Source: Peribacillus muralis
GTDB lineage: Bacteria > Bacillota > Bacilli > Bacillales > DSM-1321
Length of the DNA stretch: 64,000 bases
Reading direction: 5' to 3'
Assembly (NCBI RefSeq): GCF_001645685.2
Contig: NZ_CP017080.1
Location: 4,641,051-4,705,050, forward strand
In this document: positions 9,265 through 16,837 of the stretch, one piece after another
How the letters are laid out: every line of letters begins with the position of its first letter
How positions within the stretch are numbered: the first letter of the stretch is position 1
Notes under the pieces: model-generated
Told to the model about the DNA's origin: nothing
What the model saw: only the letters and a program-made list of their open reading frames with translations
Databases searched by the model: none
Translations under genes and position numbers: made by a program

Positions 9265-11343
9265 TCATTTCTTTACATGTTTTTTGGGCACAAATCCGAC
9301 TTGGCTTCCCTTTTTCACTTTATACCACTCACCTTGTTGAGCCAATATCGTTAGAGCTTGATCCTCATATAGCGTTCCAATGGAAATAGCAGTTGGATTC
9401 GCCTTTTCTTTTATAAGTAATTCGCTTGCTGTCACGATGCCTGTCGTCTTCCTGATCGGGAATTGTGTTGATACGGCATTCGGGTTAACTCCCCCATCCT
9501 TGGCCGATATCAAGACCGTGAACATCCCGTCGGATATATTTCCAAAATCCCAGTTAACTGATTGACGCCCTTTACTGAACTGCCTTTCGGCAAGGACCCC
9601 CACCACTTTACCTTTGCTGTTCTTGATTTCCACGGCCAATTTCGAATCTTCATTTATCGTAAATGCTATATTCACTTTTTCGGTACTGTAGTCACCCGTT
9701 GTTTCGACATCGGTAATCATGGGTGCCGACGTATCTTTTCTTAAGTCGATCTCCAGTGTCCCCCTTGCTTCATTTCCGCTTCTGTCCCTTGCAGATACTG
9801 CTGCTGTATATGGACCATCGCCTACATCACTCACTTTCCAGACCGCCGTGTGGCTTCCCTTTTTCAATGATTGGTTACTGATTGGAGTAGCTACCGTTCT
9901 GCCTTCACCATCTTTAATCATGAGTGATACAGCTGCATCTTCTTTAAGTGAGTAGGCAATGGTGACTTGATCCTTCACATGATCCGGATTCGCTTTCATC
10001 ATTATTGATGCCTCACTATTGGTGTGAACCTCTTCCGTTACCTCTGGTGCCTCGCCATATTCCTTGATGATAGCAGTATTGGGATAATAAAATGCCAAGA
10101 TCTCCTGATATGTTTGACCTGACTCCGCTCTTGTCTTCGCGCCAAACTGGCTTAACCCGACTCCATGTCCGTAGCCTGACCCTTCAATAGCTATTCTGGA
10201 AGAATCGGAAGCCATGTCGTCTACCAAATAGCTTTTCATCACATCCCGACCAAGCATTCCCCTGATTTTTGAAGCCGGTACATTAGTAAGCTCCACTTTT
10301 TGCTCGGAGAGTTTCCCGCTTTTATCAACGAGACCCCTTACATAGAAATTCAGTTGGATGGACCCCTTCGTAGCTCGCCCGCCCGTTTTTTTATCAGAAA
10401 AGCTTAAAACGGGAACCTTCGTTATTTTAATATCCCGGTTCTTATAACCATTCCTTTTCAGCCAAGCCTTAAGATTAGGCACAATCGTTTTATCTTTTTC
10501 CTGTACACTTGTCCACCACTTATCCGGCTTCGTTAAGTCTTTGGTTGACAGGTCGATTTGTTGCTTATCAAGAGTTATCATCCATTTGGTTTTCGGATCA
10601 TAGGCATCTTGTTTAATCGATAAATAGGCTAGAGGGTTTCCGCCTGACCAAACATTGGAATTCAATTCGGTCACGCCCCCGTTGCTTGAGGAAAAGAATG
10701 CCTCAATTATTTCTCCATCATGCTTGAGTACCATACCCGCTGTCTGTTCAATGGCTGAATCCGTACGGCTGTCACCTTCCGCCCCTCCATACACTTGATA
10801 GGAAATCGTATCATCGATCAATCTCGATTGATGGTGAGTAGCATATGTCCGGGCTGCAACCGCTTGAGCTTTCAGTGCTTCTGGGTGCCATAGGGCAGGC
10901 ATTTCCATCGGGACCACACCCTTTAAATAGTCCTCGATAGGCACATGATTGATAGGCTGAATATAGCCTTCCGCCACTGTAAATAAGAATGAGCCATGAT
11001 ACGGCCGGCCATTTAGGGATAACAGGGCATCATCCTTAACCGGGGTGATATTTAATAAAGCAAATATTCCTAGTTTAAGCGAACCTTTATACACGGCAAG
11101 TTTTCCTGATTCCACGTTCAATTTCATCTCTTCTCCTGCCTTGATGAATATCTCTCCTCCGGAAGTTTGATAGTCCCCTGTTGCGGTTAGTTTGACACTC
11201 GTTATATTTCCAATATAATTCTTCAATTTCACTTCCATCGTTGCATTATCTTTAGCTGCAATTGCTCCATTTGTAGGAAATATAGCAAAAATGATAAAGA
11301 AAGTTATTAATAAACCCTTTGGTAAACTTCCCATTCTTTTCAA
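9265..11343 (-). CDS. Secreted SpoIID/LytB-domain protein with Ig-like and C-terminal SH3 domains
   Basis: A 692-residue protein with a signal peptide (about 1-29). A SpoIID/LytB domain (about 125-430) carries VVPMEMPALWHPEALKAQAVAARTY and GSGYGHGVGLSQFGA, the hallmark motifs of this glycan-cleaving (lytic transglycosylase-like) family. Two FlgD/Ig-like modules follow (about 450-530, 545-630), then a bacterial SH3 module (about 640-692), which usually binds peptidoglycan. It probably acts on, or modulates lytic enzymes in, the vegetative wall. It is a paralogue of the sporulation SpoIID at 44.6 kb but is secreted and much longer. Monocistronic by spacing. Confidence 0.85.
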   Translation of the reverse strand: MKRMGSLPKGLLITFFIIFAIFPTNGAIAAKDNATMEVKLKNYIGNITSVKLTATGDYQTSGGEIFIKAGEEMKLNVESGKLAVYKGSLKLGIFALLNITPVKDDALLSLNGRPYHGSFLFTVAEGYIQPINHVPIEDYLKGVVPMEMPALWHPEALKAQAVAARTYATHHQSRLIDDTISYQVYGGAEGDSRTDSAIEQTAGMVLKHDGEIIEAFFSSSNGGVTELNSNVWSGGNPLAYLSIKQDAYDPKTKWMITLDKQQIDLSTKDLTKPDKWWTSVQEKDKTIVPNLKAWLKRNGYKNRDIKITKVPVLSFSDKKTGGRATKGSIQLNFYVRGLVDKSGKLSEQKVELTNVPASKIRGMLGRDVMKSYLVDDMASDSSRIAIEGSGYGHGVGLSQFGAKTRAESGQTYQEILAFYYPNTAIIKEYGEAPEVTEEVHTNSEASIMMKANPDHVKDQVTIAYSLKEDAAVSLMIKDGEGRTVATPISNQSLKKGSHTAVWKVSDVGDGPYTAAVSARDRSGNEARGTLEIDLRKDTSAPMITDVETTGDYSTEKVNIAFTINEDSKLAVEIKNSKGKVVGVLAERQFSKGRQSVNWDFGNISDGMFTVLISAKDGGVNPNAVSTQFPIRKTTGIVTASELLIKEKANPTAISIGTLYEDQALTILAQQGEWYKVKKGSQVGFVPKKHVKK

Positions 11344-11494
11344 CCTCTTTCCTATCTAGTTATCTTTCAACTATTTTCAACTTCTATCATCCGATTCTTT
11401 TTTCCTAATTCTAAAATAAACCTCGTTTATACATTCTGGATATCTTGCTTATAATCCTTCATTCCACATTACAACTTCCTTGCCGAACTCGCAT

Positions 11495-11526
11495 GAAAAA
11501 ACTGGACATGGAAAATCCACATCCAG
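11495..11526 (-). terminator. Terminator after pbpC (works in both directions)
   Basis: Stem arms 11502-11511 and 11517-11526 (two wobble pairs) are flanked by an A-run on the left and a T-run on the right, so both strands can terminate here. It follows the pbpC stop by 14 bases. Confidence 0.8.
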
Positions 11527-11539
11527 CTTTTTAACCGTT

Positions 11540-13546
11540 TTACTTCAAATACTTTTTCAAAACGGGCTTCATATGATCAATAACGACATGGCTGCCGCCC
11601 CTTCCTTTTACATCTTCAACCATCCAGGCCATGAGAAGTTCCGGATTTTCCGTGTCCATGGCTACAAACCAGCCATTTTCCGTTCCATCGGAATTTTTGG
11701 ATGCCTTGATTTCAGCCGTTCCCGTTTTGGCTGCGAATTTGATGCCAAGATCATTTATACCATGTCCGCTTCCCTTAGGATGTTCCACTACCTGTGTCAG
11801 CATTTTGGTGATCGTGTTCGCCTGCTCAGCAGTTATGGCATTTTTCTTCCATATTTCCTTTTCTTTTTTATCTCCTGTCAGCAACGTCGGCTTGACGATG
11901 TTCCCTTCATTTAAGAAGGCTGAGTACGTCATGGCCAGATGAAGCGTGCTCATTTGGACCTGTGCCTGACCATATCCGGCGTCAGCCAAGCGACCTTCAC
12001 TGTCGATTTTTCCAATGCTCGATGCTTTGATCGGATAATCGTAGTTCAATGGTTCATCAAAACCAAATGCTTTCAGTCCGCTTGTGAATTTTTCCTTACC
12101 AAGCCCCAATGCTTTCTGGGCAAAATAAATATTATCAGAATAAATTAACGCTTTCTCCATATCGATGGCGACGCCCGGGTCAGAGACCCTTGTTATGGAA
12201 TGGTCTTTCCATGTGGATTTAGCCCACGTTTTCCCCTGGATGCTGATTGCCTCGTTCGGATCGACTCCATTTTTCAAGGCGATTGCTGCCGTAAGGGCCT
12301 TGATCGTCGAGCCTGGTGCGAAGGTCGAACTGAAACGATTAAGCAGCGGCTTCCGGGAATCTTCCTCCAGCGCTTTTTGCTCTTCCTTTGTTATCCCCAA
12401 AATATATTTATTGGGGTCGAATGAAGGACTTGATACGAGTGCAAGCGTTTCGCCCGTTTTTGGTTCAAGAGCCGTTGCTGAACCAACTTCGTTCTTATAT
12501 TGCTCGAAAATATCTTTTTGAAGCTCCGCGTCGATGGTTAATGTAATGGTTTCTCCCTCTTCGGCAGGCTTTTCAGCAATCACTTTTTCTTCGCCAGCTT
12601 CTGTTTTAATATAGATCTTGCCTCCTGGCTTTCCTTTCAAGCGTCCTTCCAAAACTTCCTCAAGGCCACGCTTGCCAATAACGTCGCTTGCGGTATACCC
12701 TTTACCTTGCAATTTCTCCAAATCTTCGGCAGATGCCTCACCGACATATCCAATCAAATGGGCCGTAGCTTCTTTGTAAGGATAAATCCGGGCTTCCGTA
12801 TTATTGACTGACACCCCAGGAATGGCCAAAAGCTTTTCCAATGCTGCAGTATTGTCACTCGACATTTTCTTGATTGGCACAAAATAACCTGGTTTCACCC
12901 AAGATTGCTTTAACTTCCCATTAAGCTCGTCAGTGGACATATTGAGCATTCCAGCGACCTTTTTGACCGTTTCGGTTTCGCTTGTCATTTTCTCCGGCAC
13001 AATCCCCACTTCGGAGACTGTTCCATTCATGGCAAGACCGCGCTCGTTCCGGTCGACAATTTCCCCGCGGACGGCCGGATATGTTTGAACCGATATCTTT
13101 TCACCAGCTTTTAACTGTGGGAATATGTAGCTTTCATTCCATTTGATGTACCAATTCTCCTCATCACCCTCGCCTTCCTTGACAAGGGTAGCTTGATGCT
13201 CAGAACTGACTGCCCCTGCCATCGTCGACAAATCAACGGTATAAGCAAGGTTCACTTTTTCTCCATCTTTATGCTTTTTTTCTTCTTTAGGCTGTTTATA
13301 ATCCACTTTTAGGCGGTCGACCTCTATGCCCTTATAGATTTTTTCATAACGCTTCGCAAATTCATCCGCGCTAATTTCCTTCTTCGTTTCAGGTGACAGA
13401 TATTCATACATTTTTGTGAAATCCTGTTTATTCCAAAGCTTGGTGTATGCCGCAAAGCGCTCTTCCGGGCTTGGCTCATCAGTACAGCCGGCCAGGAACA
13501 GTACGCTCATCAACAATAAGCTGGAAACTAAAGCTAGTTTCTTCAT
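11540..13546 (-). CDS. pbpC: Penicillin-binding protein 3, class B lipoprotein transpeptidase
   Basis: A 668-residue monofunctional DD-transpeptidase. It has a lipoprotein signal (LFLAGC, Cys21), an NTF2-like MecA N-terminal domain (about 25-145), a dimerisation domain (about 155-300) and a transpeptidase domain with STIK (Ser413-Lys416), SDN (470-472) and KTG (607-609). This is the layout of B. subtilis PBP3 and of staphylococcal PBP2a. It cross-links peptidoglycan outside the membrane, and family members often have low beta-lactam affinity. Start: ATG after a TTAGGAGGAA site. It is a single-gene unit with its own terminator. Confidence 0.9.
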   Translation of the reverse strand: MKKLALVSSLLLMSVLFLAGCTDEPSPEERFAAYTKLWNKQDFTKMYEYLSPETKKEISADEFAKRYEKIYKGIEVDRLKVDYKQPKEEKKHKDGEKVNLAYTVDLSTMAGAVSSEHQATLVKEGEGDEENWYIKWNESYIFPQLKAGEKISVQTYPAVRGEIVDRNERGLAMNGTVSEVGIVPEKMTSETETVKKVAGMLNMSTDELNGKLKQSWVKPGYFVPIKKMSSDNTAALEKLLAIPGVSVNNTEARIYPYKEATAHLIGYVGEASAEDLEKLQGKGYTASDVIGKRGLEEVLEGRLKGKPGGKIYIKTEAGEEKVIAEKPAEEGETITLTIDAELQKDIFEQYKNEVGSATALEPKTGETLALVSSPSFDPNKYILGITKEEQKALEEDSRKPLLNRFSSTFAPGSTIKALTAAIALKNGVDPNEAISIQGKTWAKSTWKDHSITRVSDPGVAIDMEKALIYSDNIYFAQKALGLGKEKFTSGLKAFGFDEPLNYDYPIKASSIGKIDSEGRLADAGYGQAQVQMSTLHLAMTYSAFLNEGNIVKPTLLTGDKKEKEIWKKNAITAEQANTITKMLTQVVEHPKGSGHGINDLGIKFAAKTGTAEIKASKNSDGTENGWFVAMDTENPELLMAWMVEDVKGRGGSHVVIDHMKPVLKKYLK

Positions 13547-13890
13547 AAGTTCCTCCTAATAAATAGTTAGAATGATATACGTATAGTTTATCAAAATATT
13601 AGAGGAATGGGGAAATATGTATGAACATTTTCTTCATTTTGCTACTTTATCATTTTTTTGCTGAAGCAAAAGTCCTGTACACCAAGACCATGCCCAGAAT
13701 ATAGAAAACCTACAGGCCTATCTATATATCTTAAACCCCCGCACAAAAAAAAGGACTGAAACGTGCTCAGTACAGGTAATCCAAACTTTGGAAAATTGGA
13801 AAGAAGCATTTAAATGCAAAAACAAAAAACCGCAGACCCCTTTCATCTTCAAGGTTGTCTGCAGTTTGAATCCTGAACCTGAAATCAGGG
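13547..13890. promoter_or_regulatory. Intergenic region: pbpC promoter side and terminator of the CorA-like gene
   Basis: The 344-bp gap holds the pbpC upstream region (right of 13546) and a terminator at 13824-13865. A short plus-strand frame from 13788 runs through that terminator and into the neighbouring gene, and is not credible. I see no other gene. Confidence 0.5.
13824..13865 (-). terminator. Terminator of the CorA-like gene
   Basis: A 9-bp stem (13829-13837 with 13857-13865) with a long, partly paired loop is followed on the minus strand by a T-rich tract. It lies about 25 bp past the stop codon. Confidence 0.75.
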
Positions 13891-15330
13891 CTATAGCATT
13901 CTTTTTTTGCGGCTTTTTTTCTCATGAAACCATTTCTTCAAGAAGAAAAATCCTAAAACGGATGAAATGATAAGCCCGCTTGTCGTCACGAATACAGCTA
14001 CCCATTCATACAAGGTATAATCCATATACGTTTTCCAAGGTAATCTTTTCTTCCAATCCTCAATGTAAAGATTCATCCCGAATATTCCTGAAACGACCGT
14101 ATAAATCGTTAAGATCTGCAAGAGATAATTACTGCTCTTGCCAGATAGTTTATCCTGATTCTGATAAAGGTAAGAAAGCGTTTCTTTCACCTCTTTATAA
14201 AGAGGAGCAATCCTAAAGGTTTCATCCGTTATTTTGAATAGCTCCTTGCCAGCCGCCGTGCTGTTAACTTCAGTGAATAAATACTTGGTAGTAAACTCCG
14301 TGATCATGAAGATCAGTTGTTCCGTATTGGACTGATCCTTTTCGATATCAATTTGGGAGTGCTCATGAACCAACTTGAGCAGCACAATTTTATAATAGAA
14401 GAACAGCAATATGGAATAAAAGTTTTGGCCGTACATTTCATTTGCCAATTGCAATTCCAGCTTCCCTTTCGCTTTCGTGACACAAGCGAATTGGTACATG
14501 CTTGTTACATAAAAGGTTTCCTCGCCCCACCTGTCATACACCCGCTTCTGATAATACTTATCAATATAAGCAGGGTTCAAGGCGCCGATGTATGGTTCTC
14601 CATCATTGTCGTATCCATTCAGTTCACTGGCCCGGAATAAATCTTCTTTACTGATGACACGATCCTCGGGGAATGCAATATAGCTGACGACATACATTCT
14701 TTCGTCGATAAAGAAGGGTAAGCTGCCGAAATAAGAGGGATCCGTCTGTCCTTCATCAATATATTGCTCCATGGGCGGCAAGAGTTCGTTAAAGATGAAA
14801 TCCTTCACTTGTTCATAATGATTTTTCCTGCAGCCGACTTTTGTTTTCCGTTCATCTTCAGCAATCGGTTCAAGGATTCGAAAGGTATCGGCAAAATAAA
14901 GCACATCATTATACGAAAGGCCTTCAGGCAATGTAACACGCAGATTCATCATGCCAATATGAAATGGGCATATGAAGATATCGATAGAATTAATAATGAA
15001 TGAGGTAGTTAAAAAGGGGGATTCGAAGTTGCAATCAATATCGAGCTTTTTTGTAAAACGCCGCAATCCTTCTTTTTCCTTCAAATTCGCTGGAAAAAGT
15101 ATCGGCTCGATGTAGGGCATGAAATACTTTTCCAAATTACGGTGTGAAATCTTATGCTCTCCGTAATATTGGCCTTGCTGGTCCATATCTCTTAAATTCA
15201 AGAAAGCGAAATTGTCTTCAAGCAACTTATCAACAAACGATTCGATCTTTTTCCCTTCAAGCGCGAACGGAAAGAGGTACTGCTGGAAACTTCGCTTCGT
15301 ATGATCATTTTTTTCTAGCTTAATTTCCAT
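13891..15330 (-). CDS. Divergent CorA-like (2-TM-GMN) membrane protein
   Basis: A 479-residue protein with a large cytoplasmic N-terminal part (about 1-400, no motif I recognise), then two C-terminal membrane helices (about 402-422 and 442-464) and a basic tail. Helix 1 ends in VVSGIFGMN (GMN at 418-420), the selectivity motif of CorA-type Mg2+/divalent cation channels. The loop between the helices is about 20 residues and lacks the usual MPE sequence, and the protein is longer than CorA (about 315 residues). Cation transport is therefore inferred only from helix layout and GMN. ATG has a GGAGG site. A terminator-like hairpin lies on the same strand 125 bp upstream. Confidence 0.55.
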   Translation of the reverse strand: MEIKLEKNDHTKRSFQQYLFPFALEGKKIESFVDKLLEDNFAFLNLRDMDQQGQYYGEHKISHRNLEKYFMPYIEPILFPANLKEKEGLRRFTKKLDIDCNFESPFLTTSFIINSIDIFICPFHIGMMNLRVTLPEGLSYNDVLYFADTFRILEPIAEDERKTKVGCRKNHYEQVKDFIFNELLPPMEQYIDEGQTDPSYFGSLPFFIDERMYVVSYIAFPEDRVISKEDLFRASELNGYDNDGEPYIGALNPAYIDKYYQKRVYDRWGEETFYVTSMYQFACVTKAKGKLELQLANEMYGQNFYSILLFFYYKIVLLKLVHEHSQIDIEKDQSNTEQLIFMITEFTTKYLFTEVNSTAAGKELFKITDETFRIAPLYKEVKETLSYLYQNQDKLSGKSSNYLLQILTIYTVVSGIFGMNLYIEDWKKRLPWKTYMDYTLYEWVAVFVTTSGLIISSVLGFFFLKKWFHEKKSRKKRML

Positions 15331-15454
15331 GATTATATTCCTCCGATTAACCTGGGATGTTCTAAGTTCACTTCACCTTGTTTCTTATGTTTACCCAAGT
15401 ATACGTAAACAAAACGGAACATATTATAGAAATGAATTGGACAATTACCATAAG

Positions 15455-15484
15455 AAAAAAATCCCCCAAGCAAACGCTCGGGGG
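15455..15484 (-). terminator. Intrinsic terminator upstream of the CorA-like gene (candidate attenuator)
   Basis: A GC-rich stem (15463-15471 with 15476-15484, one mismatch), an AAAC loop and seven T residues on the minus strand. No minus-strand gene ends here. It sits 125 bp before the CorA-like start on the same strand. Confidence 0.8.
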
Positions 15485-15572
15485 CCATCGAAAAGGGCTC
15501 TTCAACCCTCTTCACTTTAGGGTACTAGAAACTGATGTTTCTAATGAAAAATCCGATATTCGGACCATTTTA
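15485..15572 (-). promoter_or_regulatory. Possible structured leader/attenuator or small RNA before the CorA-like gene
   Basis: On the minus strand an extended -10 (TGC then TAAAAT, 15567-15572) would start a transcript near 15560. It contains a 7-bp hairpin (15526-15532 with 15537-15543) and a second one (15505-15509 with 15519-15523), and then runs into the terminator at 15455-15484. The arrangement is that of a riboswitch-type attenuator for the downstream membrane protein, or a free-standing small RNA of about 100 nt. I do not recognise a known class; the Mg2+ M-box core is not evident. Confidence 0.4.
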
Positions 15573-15792
15573 GCATGTATTTTCAATATGATAAAACACC
15601 GAATACATTCATATTTGGCCTTCTCACCTTATTAACGGCTAATTAAGCAGTATAAACAGGAACTGGCAAATGAATTTATAACTATAGGAATAATGATCAT
15701 TCTTTCTTTTGTCAGCTTAGCCTCTTTGAGAAATCATGTTTTATAAAGGCGGAAAGGGGTAAATGAAAAAAAAGCAAAGGAGAGACACCCCC

Positions 15793-15939
15793 ATGAAATC
15801 CGATAGCAATAAGCAAGCCTTGAAATGTATTAAAAGAACACATGGTTCAAAACCAACTGAACGAAAACAGATGAGCGATTTCATTAAAAAAATGAAAATG
15901 AATCATCAAAATTCTCATTTAAAAGGTAAAAACTCATGA
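15793..15939 (+). CDS. Small basic hypothetical protein (48 aa)
   Basis: A short gene with a GGAGAG ribosome site eight bases before its ATG. The product is 48 residues, strongly basic (Lys/Arg/His-rich) with no hydrophobic segment and one Cys. Its TGA lies inside the left arm of a perfect 10-bp terminator hairpin, which argues that it is a real expressed unit. I do not recognise a family. It converges on the hypothetical gene at 15968. Confidence 0.6.
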   Translation: MKSDSNKQALKCIKRTHGSKPTERKQMSDFIKKMKMNHQNSHLKGKNS

Positions 15940-15962
15940 CATAATGGAAGGTCATGAGTTTT
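15931..15962 (+). terminator. Bidirectional terminator shared by two convergent small genes
   Basis: A perfect 10-bp inverted repeat (AACTCATGAC with GTCATGAGTT) has T residues on the right for the plus strand and A residues on the left for the minus strand. It overlaps the stop codon of the 48-residue gene. Confidence 0.85.
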
Positions 15963-15967
15963 TGCGA

Positions 15968-16285
15968 TTAAAATGCGATTTCTTTTCCCTGCAGGTTTTG
16001 CCTCACACATTTCTTGATACCGATTACATCCAGAAAATGTTGAATTTTCTTCATGGACGTTGCCTGATATTCATCAACGATGGAGAATTCTTTAATATAA
16101 GCGATTTTTTCTTGTACATCTGTATCTATATGATCTTGGTTGGATTCTTTTCCATTTGATTTTTTGCATGTGTACACTACAGCCTCACCAATTTTCCTGG
16201 TCGCCTTATCAAAATAAAAAGAAAACACAATGGCACATTCATCATCATAAAAAGAGGGTTGAACTTTCATATTAATATCAAGCAT
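15968..16285 (-). CDS. Hypothetical cytoplasmic protein (105 aa)
   Basis: A 105-residue protein translated from an ATG with a strong AAGGAGAGAGG site. It has no signal peptide or membrane helix. The N-terminal half looks like alternating beta strands (VQPSFYDDECAIVFSFYFD, IGEAVVYTC) and the C-terminal part helical. I do not recognise a family. It ends just before the shared hairpin at 15931-15962. Base composition is AT-rich like the neighbouring peptide-regulator locus. Confidence 0.6.
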   Translation of the reverse strand: MLDINMKVQPSFYDDECAIVFSFYFDKATRKIGEAVVYTCKKSNGKESNQDHIDTDVQEKIAYIKEFSIVDEYQATSMKKIQHFLDVIGIKKCVRQNLQGKEIAF

Positions 16286-16464
16286 TAATTTACACCTCTC
16301 TCCTTTTTGTTATCTACACTATAACAAAATTCGTAAAGGTAAATGGGTGTTCCAAACCACACTCCCGCTTCCTCTGCACCCACCAAATGGACCTTATATC
16401 CCCCATGCATGGATAATTATAACTACAGGAATATGCGCAAAAGAATAACCATTGAAGTTAGGCC

Positions 16465-16492
16465 AAAAAAAGACACTCCCTTTAGGAAGTGT
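16465..16492 (-). terminator. Terminator of the PapR-like peptide gene
   Basis: An 8-bp stem (16473-16480 with 16485-16492, one wobble) has a TTTA loop and is followed by seven T residues on the minus strand. It lies 20 bp past the stop codon of the 42-residue peptide gene and supports that gene as a discrete transcript. Confidence 0.85.
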
Positions 16493-16511
16493 GTATGATA
16501 CATTAGTTATT

Positions 16512-16640
16512 TTATGCTTTAGTGAATACTGAAGGTAATTCAAAAACGCTTGGCAATTCATGTGGTGTAACGCCACCTACTAATACGATAGCAGTTACTA
16601 AAAGAAAGGATACCGCGATTCCCTTAAAATTTTTCTTCAT
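16512..16640 (-). CDS. PapR-like secreted signalling peptide precursor with tandem ELPSVF repeat
   Basis: A 42-residue gene: ATG at 16640 with an AAGGAGGAAG ribosome site, TAA at 16512, then a terminator. The product has a basic N-terminus (MKKNFK), a hydrophobic export signal (about residues 8-23) and a short tail containing HELPSVFELPSVF, a perfect tandem hexapeptide (28-33 and 34-39), then TKA. Precursors of RRNPP pheromones have this layout, and the repeat fits the acid-Leu-Pro-x-x-Phe pattern of the PapR heptapeptide (ADLPFEF). It lies 197 bp from, and divergent to, a PlcR-type regulator. Expected route: Sec export, proteolysis, re-import by an oligopeptide permease, binding to the regulator. 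The mature form is not known. Confidence 0.8.
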   Translation of the reverse strand: MKKNFKGIAVSFLLVTAIVLVGGVTPHELPSVFELPSVFTKA

Positions 16641-16677
16641 AGGTACTTCCTCCTTAATTTTATTAAAAATATTGGTT

Positions 16678-16724
16678 ATAATAGAAATAAATTCTATAGT
16701 TGTATTTAACCATACTTTTGGTAT
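16678..16724. promoter_or_regulatory. Candidate peptide-gene promoter and shared operator dyad
   Basis: On the minus strand a -10 of TATTAT (16678-16683) has only a weak -35 about 17 bp upstream, as expected for an activator-dependent promoter. Just upstream of it is an inverted repeat ATAC-N5-GTAT (16712-16724), located between this promoter and the regulator's own. It does not match the strict PlcR box TATGNAN4TNCATA. Assignment as the regulator's site is inference. Confidence 0.4.
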
Positions 16725-16731
16725 AACAGTT

Positions 16732-16760
16732 TTGGCTATTCTGATAACGAGATTTATATT
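16732..16760 (+). promoter_or_regulatory. Candidate sigma-A promoter of the PlcR-like regulator gene
   Basis: TTGGCT (16732-16737), a 17-bp spacer and TATATT (16755-16760) lie about 78 bp before the regulator start. The dyad at 16712-16724 is directly upstream, so the regulator could control both divergent promoters from one site. Confidence 0.5.
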
Positions 16761-16837
16761 ACAAAGGGTAAATTCTATTTTATACTTCTATTTTCCACTA
16801 AAAATATAACTCTAGGAATATTTTAAGGAGAGTTAAC

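Noticed and set aside
15333..15515. 60-codon minus-strand frame before the CorA-like gene
   Set aside because: It runs straight through a strong intrinsic terminator and has no convincing ribosome site.
15455..15640. Mg2+-sensing M-box riboswitch
   Set aside because: A GTTA...AGGTGAG-like string occurs near 15610-15640, but the conserved core segments after it are missing.
16641..16837. Classical PlcR box (TATGNAN4TNCATA)
   Set aside because: No full match in the intergenic region; the closest stretch misses key positions, so only the ATAC-N5-GTAT dyad is reported.
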